Assembly (NCBI RefSeq): GCF_029633865.1
Contig: NC_079219.1
Location: 14,378,637-14,442,636, forward strand
Reading direction: 5' to 3'
Length of the DNA stretch: 64,000 nt
DNA from: Lampris incognitus
Lineage: Eukaryota; Chordata; Actinopteri; Lampriformes; Lampridae
Below the pieces are notes generated by a model. The model was given only the letters and a program-made list of their open reading frames with translations. It had not been told where the DNA came from and made no database searches. Every line of letters starts with the position of its first letter. Within the stretch, counting starts at the first letter, position 1. Made by a program: the position numbers and the translations under genes. Of the stretch, positions 23,876-32,952 are shown in pieces.

Positions 23876-25570
23876 ATTAAAGTCAGAAGAGAACTATTTG
23901 AGTCCACAAACTTTCATTACTCCACATGCTATTCTGGTAGCTGTTGCTGGTAGCAGATGCTCAGAGCAAACCTTTTTCAGGTGGCAGATTTTCTCCATTG
24001 TCCACTCTTGGTTGTATGGCACATCCATGATAATGTGTTCATTTGGGGACCATACCAGGAACTCACAACTTGTTTTGTTTACACAAGTAGTGGCCTAATC
24101 CTGATGCAGTTTCTCTAAGAACATATCTTAGGGAATATGTTCTTAGGGAAACTGTTTTAGTGTTGTCGTGTGGAGTGCGGGGAGGTGTGTCGAAGGTGTC
24201 TGGCTGGGAGAGCGGTGTTGGATCGACTGAGGGAGCTTGGTCTGCTGTGTCCGGTGGGCCCAGGGACCACGGCCCTGCCTGGAGCTGCACCCGAAGAGGA
24301 AGCACCGAGGGTGGGCGGTGCGCCCTCGACAGCGGTGCAGGCTAAGCTAACTGCTAGCCTATGCAGACCAGCAGTTCCGACAGTCATCCTGGCTGGCGTT
24401 CGCTCTCTGGACAGTGATTTTAAAAAAAAAAGGTTGTTTTTTTTGGACTGTGTTGCACTGAGTGGACTGTGTTGCGTGATGCTGTTTTTTGCTTTGTTCT
24501 CTTGTTTTTGTATGTTTTTGGTGGTGTCGTTTTTTTGAAGTTTTGGACGAGTGTTCTTATCCTTTGTGTCGCACTGCTGTAGGCTGGGTGAAACGAAAAT
24601 TCGTTTCTTTTGTGTACGCAAGTACGCGAAAGAAATGACAATAAATTGTTCCTGATTCCTGATCCTGATTGATATCTTCCATTTATGTTTTACATATTTG
24701 TTTGATTCAATCATTTTTAGCAGACTGTCATCGTGTGCCTCAAGCTTCTTCGGTGTAAGACACTTAATCTGAAGGATGGTATCTGTGTCAGTGATTACAT
24801 CAAGGCTAGCACCGAGCCAGTTTTCTTTCTCATGCATGAGACATGTAGTCTCCACTGTTTGCCCTGTGGTCTCCTCAAAACATTTTCTAGCCAAAGGCTC
24901 AGATGTTTAACCGTACCTAGGGGCTGTGCTTCCAGCAAACTTGCAGTTCAGTTTTCTTTCCACCCAGTTTCTTGGGTCTGCTTGTTTTGGCACTTGAGAT
25001 GCATCGCTGCTGGTTATTCTAATTTTTCTCTGGTCTAGCCAAAATTGATAATTCTGCCCCTTTGCTTTTGTTTCTATTTGCTCTCATCTTTCCTATATTT
25101 GACATCTTTCCAAAACTACATGCCAGAGTTCACATTTGTGTTCAGCACACTGTGCATGACCTTTGGGAAGTTCATTAATATTTGCATTGTTCTGTGGCCG
25201 TGCAGTCAACACATGATGTAAAATGGTTCCAGGTATCATGGCTAAAGCAGCCATCTCAGGGGATGAAAAGTGTTGAATGACATCTGTATCCGTCTCGAAT
25301 GCTGTAGCTGTACCCTTGTACATTTCCAAGGTCCATGGTCTGGCCCTTGAATGTTCTCAACTGTGTCTGGAACTCTATTCTTCCAGCTGGACTGGTTCCA
25401 GGCACACACTTTTGTCAGTGCACGCCATCCCTGTGAAGCCTTAGGTCACAGCATCTTTCACCTTGTGAAGTAGTGCCGCTGTATGACTGCAACACTTCCC
25501 TCTGTTGGCCATACAGTCAAAGTTCACACCTACAACTGTAGCCATCCTTCCTCTGCAGAGTTAATTCAAC
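23876..25570 (-). pseudogene. SWIM-finger / YqaJ-type nuclease gene of the transposon
   Basis: Reading leftwards on the - strand: a SWIM-like zinc motif (RGKCCSHTAALLHKV) near 25440-25550; a middle part with LPKGHAQCAEHKC, which resembles the helical spacer; the YqaJ nuclease core (WLGASLDVITDTD and ILQIKCLTPKKLEAHD, about 24690-24830); then, beyond the LINE, CEFLVWSPNEHIIMDVPYNQEW (about 23965-24085). The usual E-x-K of the catalytic core reads Q-I-K here. Several stops are present. YqaJ genes are known as companions of transposase in ISL2EU elements. Confidence 0.65.
24105..24672 (+). mobile_element. LINE 3' end inserted in the YqaJ gene
   Basis: A non-coding GC-rich stretch is followed by GTGAAACGAAAATTCGTTTC, a GACAATAAATTG signal and a CCTGATT-type repeat tail (about 24643-24672), typical of LINE 3' termini. 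It separates two parts of one YqaJ-like reading frame. An 18-bp inverted pair at 24109-24126 and 24135-24152 marks its left side. Confidence 0.65.
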
Positions 25571-26250
25571 ATTAAGCTAGTGGTTAATAGACTGTGAGCA
25601 TTGGACAGGTCTTTTTAGAATGCCGTGCTCATCATCTAGTAGAGTGTCTGGCTAATTCTGTTTTTTTTGGGGTTTTTTTTGTTTTTTTTTCATTGTTCTT
25701 TCCATGACACCGAGTGGATTTTTTGGTTGTACGTAGCCTTTAGATCTGTTTGTTCTTGGTACATGACATTAGGATGTGTTTTTCTTGTTCTTTTTTTTTC
25801 TTTTTCTTTTTGCTTTCTCGTGTGTTTTTGATGTGTTTTTTTTTCTTTTTTCTCTTATTGTTCACAGTAGTTGAGTTCGCATTGTGCAACACAACTTGCA
25901 TTGAATTTGAACTACACAGTACAGTGGGAATTGAGTTTAAAATGTATAGTAGCTGAATTAACTTAAGCATAAGTGAGAAGGGGTAGGAAAAATATTAAGT
26001 GTATACTTCCTCCTACTCCTTTTCCAACAAATAATCCGTAACAAATAATTTGATGTATATGGAGATTTGTTCGCTGAGTTTGATGTGTGGATTTGTCGAT
26101 CACTTCAAATTATTGACAGTGGTTTATCTGTGTGTTATATCCTGCTGATTTACATGTTCGAAATAAATCATCATTCATTCATTCATTCATTCATTCATTC
26201 ATTCATTCATTCATTCATTCATTCACTCATTCATTCATTCATTCATTCTC
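25571..26250 (+). mobile_element. T-rich stretch ending in (ATTC)n LINE-type tail
   Basis: Poly-T-rich, non-coding sequence ends in GAAATAAATCATC followed by about 18 ATTC units (26170-26250, one interruption). An AATAAA plus tetranucleotide tail is typical of a fish LINE or SINE 3' end. No coding part is seen, so the family is open. Confidence 0.45.
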
Positions 26251-26404
26251 ATTTCCAATTTCGCTCTCTGTCTCTGATGCAATTTCTGCCCTTACGAAAA
26301 CATCCCAAGGACTGGGCAAGACTCCTACCAAGGTTCTCATCAATACAAGGACTTTAGTTAGATCCATTGTGCGCCTTTTTCCTTCTTCTTCTCCTTCTTT
26401 TTGA

Positions 26405-26500
26405 TTTTTCTTTTTTTGATTTTGATTTTGATATATTCTATTGATCCCCGTAGGGAAATTATGCTCTGCATTTAACCCATCTTAGCTGTGTAGCTAGGAG
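26405..26500. repeat. Short repeat fragment (TTGATCCCCGTAGGGAAATT)
   Basis: GATTTTGATTTTGATATATT leads into a motif very common in fish dispersed repeats; a related motif (CTTTATTCATCCCGAGGGGA) occurs at 26745. Confidence 0.4.
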
Positions 26501-26725
26501 CAGTGGGCAGCCACCATGCAGCACGCGGGGACCAACTCCAGCTCGCCTTGCCATGCCTCAGTCAGGGGCACAGACAGGAGTATTAACCCTAACATGCATG
26601 TCTGTTGATGGTGGGGGAAACTGGAGCACCTGGAGAAAACCCACTGCAGACACAGGTAGAACAGGCAAACTCCACACAGAGGACGACCTGAGATGACCCC
26701 CAAGGTTGGACAACCCCGGGGTTCA
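26500..26725 (-). mobile_element. SINE family B fragment, copy 4
   Basis: Read on the - strand it gives CCCGGGGTTGTCCAACCTTGG, then GTCGTCCTCTGTGTGGAGTTT, then GGGTTTTCTCCAG, the body of the family B SINE. The 3' half is replaced by other sequence and the head is lost at about 26725. Confidence 0.7.
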
Positions 26726-27180
26726 GAATCAGAATCAGAATACTTTATTCATCCCGAGGGGAAATTGGGTTCTATTACAGACACTCACACTCTAATAACT
26801 AAAAACTAACAAGATACAAGATAAGAAAATAGAAACAAATAGAAACAAGAAAAACAGAAACAAATAGAAATAGAACAAATAGAAATAAGGACAAAATATA
26901 GCAACAAGCATGGTACACATAACACCCTATCTACACTGCACTACCGCAGCACAAAACAAGCAGCACAAACAAATCCCGACAGGGCCAGTCCAATGACCAT
27001 TAACTCCGAGTGTCTGACAGTCTGAGTCTGAGGGAGGAGTTGTAAAGTTTGATGGCCCCACACAGGCAGGAATGACCTCCTGTGGCGCTCTGTGGTGCTT
27101 TCCAGCAGAATGAGTCTATTACTGAACCCAGGACCTTCTTACAGTGAGGCGACAGCACTAACCACTGCGTCAGTGTTGTT
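26726..27180. repeat. Dispersed-repeat debris
   Basis: An AGAATCAGAATACTTTATTC motif, an A-rich stretch of AAATAGAAAC repeats and a segment CTGAGGGAGGAGTTGTAAAG are typical of truncated fish LINEs. No frame is intact. Confidence 0.4.
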
Positions 27181-27187
27181 GTTGTTG

Positions 27188-27222
27188 TCTTCTTCTTCTT
27201 CTTCTTCTTCTTCTTCTTCTTC
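27188..27222. repeat. (TTC)n microsatellite
   Basis: About 11 TTC units. Confidence 0.9.
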
Positions 27223-27344
27223 TAGTTCTGCTGTGTATACTGATACCCTGTTTGAAATTCTCTTACCAACTCCTTTGTCATATTCTGAAATATATATATG
27301 CCAACTCCTACATGCTCATTATTTGAGTCTTCCTCTACTTCTTC

Positions 27345-27520
27345 TTCTTTCAGCTTGTTCCCTGTTTCCCAGGGGTCGCCACAGCGGATTTGATAGTTTC
27401 CATCGGTACCCTGTGAGGGCACAGCACCGATGGCGGTCTTGTCAATCCGTATAATGATTTGGCAAAATTTTATGTCGGCTGCCCTTCCTGACACAACCAC
27501 TAACCCTATGGACCCATGCT
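27345..27520 (-). mobile_element. RTE-like 3'-end repeat, copy 1
   Basis: Contains GGGGTCGCCACAGCGGAT, GTTTCCATCGGTACCC and GGCAAAATTTTATGTCGG. An opposite-strand partner lies at 37965-38165. No coding sequence. Confidence 0.6.
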
Positions 27521-27639
27521 CATTATTTGAGTAAAACAGTTTATATGTCCAGGGAGAGGGTAAAGGTCAAGTGTAGATCTGGGCCTTGCTGTCATGACTG
27601 CCACTCACACACAAACCTCAGACTGGGCACATGAGCGCA

Positions 27640-27650
27640 CACACACACAC

Positions 27651-27729
<79 letters not shown>
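27640..27729. repeat. (CA)n microsatellite
   Basis: About 45 units with one early interruption (CGACAC). Confidence 0.95.
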
Positions 27730-27733
<4 letters not shown>

Positions 27734-27949
27734 TTATAGTGGTTGAAATATAAAATATTCAGTACTTACACATCATCATTTTATCCTAGAAAACAAAACA
27801 GGGGGACAGCGAGTTATGGAGTTGATCATGCTCTCTACAACAGCACACATCTTGTAACTCTTCTCCATCTCTAACATTTCCATTCCACAGCATGCGAGCG
27901 TCCTGCTTCAAGAGCTTTCATAGGCGCCTCGGGATTTGGATGTTTACCA

Positions 27950-28165
27950 CCCCATTTTCAGAACTATTCCATTTTATTTTATTCTATTTCATTTTATCTA
28001 ATTGCTGGATTCATTTTCTATTCTACTGTTAGATTCACCGTTATTATCCTGTATTTATCTAATTGTTGGCGTCGCTCGAGCTAGGAATTTCACTATACGT
28101 TATACCGTGTGTGATTGTGTATGTGACAATAAAACATGAATTGATTTGATTTGATTTGAATATCG
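27950..28165 (+). mobile_element. LINE-type 3' tail with (TTTGA)n
   Basis: A TTTTATTTTATTCTATTTC stretch, GGAATTTCACTATACG, GACAATAAAACATGAA and then TTGATTTGATTTGATTTGA. The termination and poly(A)-like signal plus pentamer tail fit a LINE 3' end; coding sequence is absent. Confidence 0.5.
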
Positions 28166-29111
28166 AACATGGCTCCTACACAAATGGTAAGTTGCTATAG
28201 TTCACATTCAACATGAATTATGCACTAACAGTATTAAGTGCTTTAAAATTGAAATGAAATCATTTGTGAAAATGATTTTCTGAGTAATTTCGGATAATAA
28301 CATTCCACCATATTTAGTACTACAGCCTCTCCATCTCGCCACCAGCCTCGCCATTCCTATATTTTACAGGATTTTTATAAACAGAAATTGTGTCCGTGTC
28401 TAACTGTATCTTCAAACATCTTCAACCCTTTAAGTGGCATTGGCATTCAGTTTTTGGATGCTACAGATATAACTGACAATTACATACCTTGTTGCTTTTT
28501 TGGATCCTTTATGGATAGTTGGCTTGCTAGGTTATCAAAGTTAGTCTCCCATGCTTTCACATGTCAGCTCTTCAACAGAAAAATAAGTCAAGTAATTAGC
28601 CACCTTCAGTTATACTTTCTTTTTACTGTGATCATCCACATTTATCGTATCACTTGTCAGTGATGCACTGCCTAACAAACAATGTGTGTAATGACTGAAT
28701 TAACCAGGGAACAACTTTGCTAGATACAAGCTAGCCACGTTATCTCGTGCTTGGGATACACTGAAAATGAATGGGTTTCAACGCTGGAACCATACACTGT
28801 TTGGAACTATTGGTCGGCCCACAACACGCATTACGTCAGTATTCTCCAATTACAACAGAGGTCTATGAGAGTGTCGCAACTCTCTTTCAACGGGTCTGGG
28901 TTGGACTGAAACAGGTACTCTTAACCAGCTGCCTGTCTTCTGGATTGTTACTGCCTCCTTTTAAGAGTAACTAAACTCCAGACCTTTTTTTTATTTTAGT
29001 TTGCTGACATCTACAGGTTAAAAACCATTTAAAGGTTTAAAACATGGCAGGCTGATACTCTGTGATGTAAACATAGCAAGGAAAACACAACTGTAGCTAA
29101 TAAAATTATTC
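28166..29111. other. Intergenic sequence, nothing recognised
   Basis: Open frames up to 91 codons exist but show no recognisable domain or splice-flanked exon structure. Confidence 0.4.
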
Positions 29112-29243
29112 ATGGGTCTGTTTGATTTAGGTGTGTCAGCACATCTATCAGCACTGACCTACAGACAGACAGAGCCAGCATTAACAAATGCCAATAGTAC
29201 ATTAATGCTGGTTCTTTGGCACACCTGAATCGAACAGACCCAT
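29112..29243. mobile_element. Short MITE with terminal and internal inverted repeats
   Basis: The ends ATGGGTCTGTTTGATTTAGG and the complement of CCTGAATCGAACAGACCCAT pair over about 25 bp with two or three differences. An inner pair CCAGCATTAA / TTAATGCTGG makes the whole 132 bp foldable. A target duplication could not be fixed. Confidence 0.6.
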
Positions 29244-29264
29244 TTTTAATGTAAATGACCCAGG

Positions 29265-30420
29265 GTTAATTTTAATGACCTGGGACTAAACACTTCCATC
29301 TGTGGTTGGATCTTGGACTTCCTGATGGGAAGAGCCCAGGTGGTGAGAATCTGCAACCACAACTTCCCCACACTGACTTGAATATGGGTGCCCCCCAGGG
29401 CTGTGTAATTAGCCCCCTCCTGAACCCCCTGTTCACCCACGATTGTGCTACACAAAAGCTCAAACTCCATCACGGAGTTTGCTGATGACACAATGATCCT
29501 GGGTTTCATCACAAAACGGTGGCGAGACGGCCTACAGGAAGGAGATCAGAACAGGATGGTGCCAGGACAACAACATGTCCATTATGCTCAACAAGCTTAA
29601 GGAGCTGATTGTGGACTACAGGAAGCAGCAGTGGGGTGGGCACACCCCAATATATATGGACAAGAGCTGAACTGGAAAGAGACAGCTGCTTTAAGTTCCT
29701 CTGTGTGCACATCACAGAAGATGTAACGCGGACTTTACGTACCAACACTGGTAAAATCGGCCCACCAGCGCATCTACTTCCTGAGGAGACTAAAGAAGTT
29801 TGGAGTGGCTCCTAACATCCTCACAAACTTTTACAGATGCATTATAGACAGCATCCTGACTGGTTTCATTACTGTATGGTATGGCAGCTACTCCGCCTGC
29901 TACTATAAGGCTCTCCAGAAAGTGAGGACAGACAAGAACACCATTGGCAGTGAGTGAGCTACCAACCTTACAGAACACTTTCCACACAAGAAAGCCTTAA
30001 GATGGCTCATAAAATCATAATGGACCTCAGCCGCTTACCATACAGACTCTTTTCCTTGTTGCTGTCTGGCAGGCAAAACTGGAACATCTGGTGCTAGACC
30101 TGTAGACTTATGAACAGTTTCTACATCCGCTCCATCAGGCTATTGAACAGTTAATAATATGACTATACCATGTCTCTATTCCTACATGTATCTACTGCTA
30201 CCTTGCACCATACTGCTGCTGGTGTTGACTGCGCTCATTAGATTTTGCACTGTATTGCATTGAGATCTCCCTGTAGATCTGCACTGTATTGCATTCTGCA
30301 CTGGGAATGGAACATAGCTTTTCAGCCCTGTAAACCCTCTAAATCACTGATCTTTGTAAATAACTTTATCTTTATTATTGCCTTACTTCAATACTTTTAT
30401 CTTCTATTAATGCCTTTTTA
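29265..30420 (+). mobile_element. LINE reverse-transcriptase remnant (CR1/L2/Rex1-like)
   Basis: In shifting frames one can read an [10 protein letters not shown] block, VPPRAV-like (from a PQGCVLSPLL-type motif, about 29390), EFADDTMILG with FADD at about 29478, and then the thumb/C-terminal region (YLLRRLKKFGV-like at about 29780, IITGFITVWYGS-like at about 29860). Several stops. No endonuclease domain. Confidence 0.75.
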
Positions 30421-30734
30421 TTAATGTTATTACTTACTTGTCCAAACGTGGCTGATCTGTCCCCTCATCACAAGCGTTTCATTGTTAAGAATGACTCAGA
30501 TATTTGCCCCAAATGTGAACTCCGACTGTTATTAGCTGTAGCTGTTCATCCTGTTTTGCTAACGTCACAGAGCACTAAGACCAGCCTGGTATGTTTTAAA
30601 CCTTTAGATGGTTTTTAACCTATAGATGTAAGAAAACTCACTAAGATTATATAAGGTTTAGTTACTTGTTAAAAGCTCAATTACTGTGGCAGTCCACTAA
30701 AAGCCAAGTATCAATATGACAATATGATTTCAAG

Positions 30735-30880
30735 ATGACAATAGACCTGTCATCCTCACCTCAATGGTCATGAAGACCTTCGAAAGACCCGCACCTCGCA
30801 GCCCACCTCAAAGCCATCACTCACACCCACAGGTCCACAGACTCAGGCTACAGGGCCACATGGACTTGCATTTTACCTGG
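30735..30880 (+). mobile_element. LINE fragment: RT N-terminal block
   Basis: Encodes a piece resembling RPVILTSMVMKTFER followed by LAAHLKAI-like residues, the start of the RT domain of the same LINE group as 29265-30420. It lies downstream of the later RT blocks, so it is a separate or rearranged fragment. Confidence 0.55.
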
Positions 30881-31077
30881 TAAAATCTAAACAGTCCTGG
30901 AACCAAAGCAAAATCTCTATTTATTGATTTAAACTCTGCCTTTATTAATTTGAGGGCTATATCGGGGTATGTTGGTTAGCACTGTTGCCTTACAGGGAGA
31001 GGGATGTTGTTTCAGCCAAACCCTTCTGTGTGGACTTTATGTTTACTTGTTTTTGTTTGGGTTTCTTCTAGAAGCCC

Positions 31078-31516
31078 AGTTTTCCCCCCCTCAATTTTCT
31101 CCCCAATTTTATCTGGCCAATTACCCCACTCTTCCAAGCCATCCCGGTCGCTGCTCCACACCCTCCGCTGATCGGGGGAGGGCTGCAGACTGTCACATGC
31201 TTCTTCTGATACACGTGGCGTCGCCAGCCGCTTCTTCTCACCTGACAGAGAGGAGTTTCACCAGAGGGATGTAGCGTGTGGGAGGATCACGCTATTCCCC
31301 CCCAGTTCCCCCTCTGCCCTGAACAGGCGCCCTGACCGATCAGAGGAGGCGCTAGTGCAGCGGCCAGGACACATACTCACATCTGGCTTCCCACCTGCAG
31401 ACACGGCCAGTTGTGTCTGTAGGGATGCCCGACCAAGCCGTCGGTAACACGGGGATTCGAACCGCCGTCCCCGTGTTGGTAGGCAACAGAATAGACCACT
31501 ACACTACCCGGACATG
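31078..31516 (-). mobile_element. tRNA-derived SINE, family A, copy 2
   Basis: On the - strand: head with GGGTAGTGTAGTGG, box B GGTTCGAATCCCCGTG, body with TTGGTCGGGCATCCCTACAG and CACTAGCGCCTCCTCTG, and a tail of AATTGGCCAGATAAAATTGG with a purine run. Confidence 0.85.
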
Positions 31517-31979
31517 CATCTTTTAGATGAATTTGAAATCTTGTGTTTTGGTCCTCTGATAGACTGGCAACCTGTCTAGGGTGTCTTTCTGCCTTCTGCT
31601 TAAAGTATGCTGCGATTGGCTCCTGCCTCCCTGTCGCCTTGAAAAGGAGTAAGCATGTAAATAGATATGGATTAATCAATGCAACACCATCACACTAGAG
31701 GTCGAACAAGCTAAACTTCCCAAGATGACCATGTATGATCCCATCTGTCAGTGAATCACTGGCTTTCGGACATACAGTTAACAGCAATGTATAACTGGGC
31801 AAATACACATTGGACACGCAAACCCTCAGCATAGGGTTGCATGCTCTAAAATTATACAGTCAAATCTCCAAGACTGCACTTAAGGAACCCTCTGTAAACC
31901 TCCTCAAATGTTTGTTTGGACAATACAATGCTTGTGGGCCTCATTAGAGTCAGCATTCAGACACAAGGTCGAGCAGCTG

Positions 31980-32300
31980 GTGTCCTCATGCAATCTGGAG
32001 ACGTGATAATGGTGGAGGTGATTTTGGATTTCAGCCCCCCACTCTGTTTCTCCATAAGATCAGCAGCCCAATAGCTCCCACCGTGGAGTCATTCAAGTTC
32101 CTACATATCCCAGGACTTTAAGTAGAAGTAGAACATTGACTCCCTCACTGAAGCTGTAAGGCTCGGCAGAGGATGTACTTCCTCTAAAGGAATTCAGTGT
32201 ACAATAGACTATAAAGACCAAATTCTACCGTCATCACCGAGTCATTCCTCTCCCCTTCTATTACTTTGCAGTTTGTGTCAACCACAACACAGCACAAGAC
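31980..32300 (+). mobile_element. LINE fragment
   Basis: VEVILDFSPPL-like and SFKFLHIPG-like segments and CTGTAAGGCTCGGCAGAGG-type sequence match the palm/thumb region of the LINE group at 29265. Strongly decayed. Confidence 0.4.
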
Positions 32301-32770
32301 TAGACTATGATCATTTACTTGTTTCTTTTACTCTATCTCAGGTAGTTTTTTTATTTCCTTTGCCATGTTTCATACACTAAATACTCTGTGAATTAATGAC
32401 CTGTATACATATCTGTTCATGGTTTTTGTTTGCTGGCACCCTTGGTTCTTATCGTACCATCTCTCATGCTGAGACCATGTAGTACATACTGTGTAGAGGA
32501 GACCCTTTCTCTTTTTTCCCCCCTTCAAATTTCTCAGTTCTCACTCACATCATTTTTAATATTAACGTCAGTTTCACTATTTTGGCGTTGAGTTACGTGA
32601 AATAGAAATTCCTTGCATATGCAGATTTACTTGTCAATCTTTTAACTCTTAATTCTACCACTGTTTGACCATCTATCATGTTTCAATAGCTGCTAAATGT
32701 GCAGCCAACCATATGTTCACGTATGCTGTTATGACAGACGGTTGAGTTTAATATGTTATAGTTTACCTGA
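32301..32770. other. Intergenic sequence before phactr4, nothing recognised
   Basis: AT-rich with no gene or clear repeat. Confidence 0.4.
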
Positions 32771-32952
32771 CGGCATAAAAGGCAATGGTGAGAAAATATA
32801 ACGGTATGCGACCCTAGACGAGTGTGTCGCAGTGCCTAGTGGGTATTGAAGTCAAACAAAACAAGGACCGGTTCTGTTCGCTCCGATCAATGCGCGGCTG
32901 CAGTTTCCGCTAAAAAACTACAAGTACCGAAATGCACTACCAACGGTTTCCG
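32771..32952 (+). promoter_or_regulatory. phactr4: Candidate phactr4 promoter and first non-coding exon
   Basis: A CATAAAAGG TATA-like box lies at about 32773. Two sequences resembling the long ZNF143/Staf element lie at 32828-32852 (on the - strand) and 32917-32940 (on the + strand), the latter beginning ACTACAAGTACC. A strong donor GTAAGT starts at 32953. The next 550 bases are richer in CpG than the surroundings. Together this looks like a promoter with a short 5' UTR exon. It is the nearest such region upstream of phactr4, but the link to that gene is inferred. Confidence 0.4.

Larger units (their letters stand above)
22750..25570. mobile_element. ISL2EU-type PIF/Harbinger transposon, decayed, with LINE insertion
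   Basis: Two convergent gene remnants fit the known ISL2EU layout: a DDE transposase on the + strand (22828-23395) and a SWIM-finger/YqaJ nuclease gene on the - strand (25560-23876). Ends were not located; the bounds are the outer coding remnants. The YqaJ gene is interrupted by a LINE 3' end at about 24105-24672. Confidence 0.65.
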
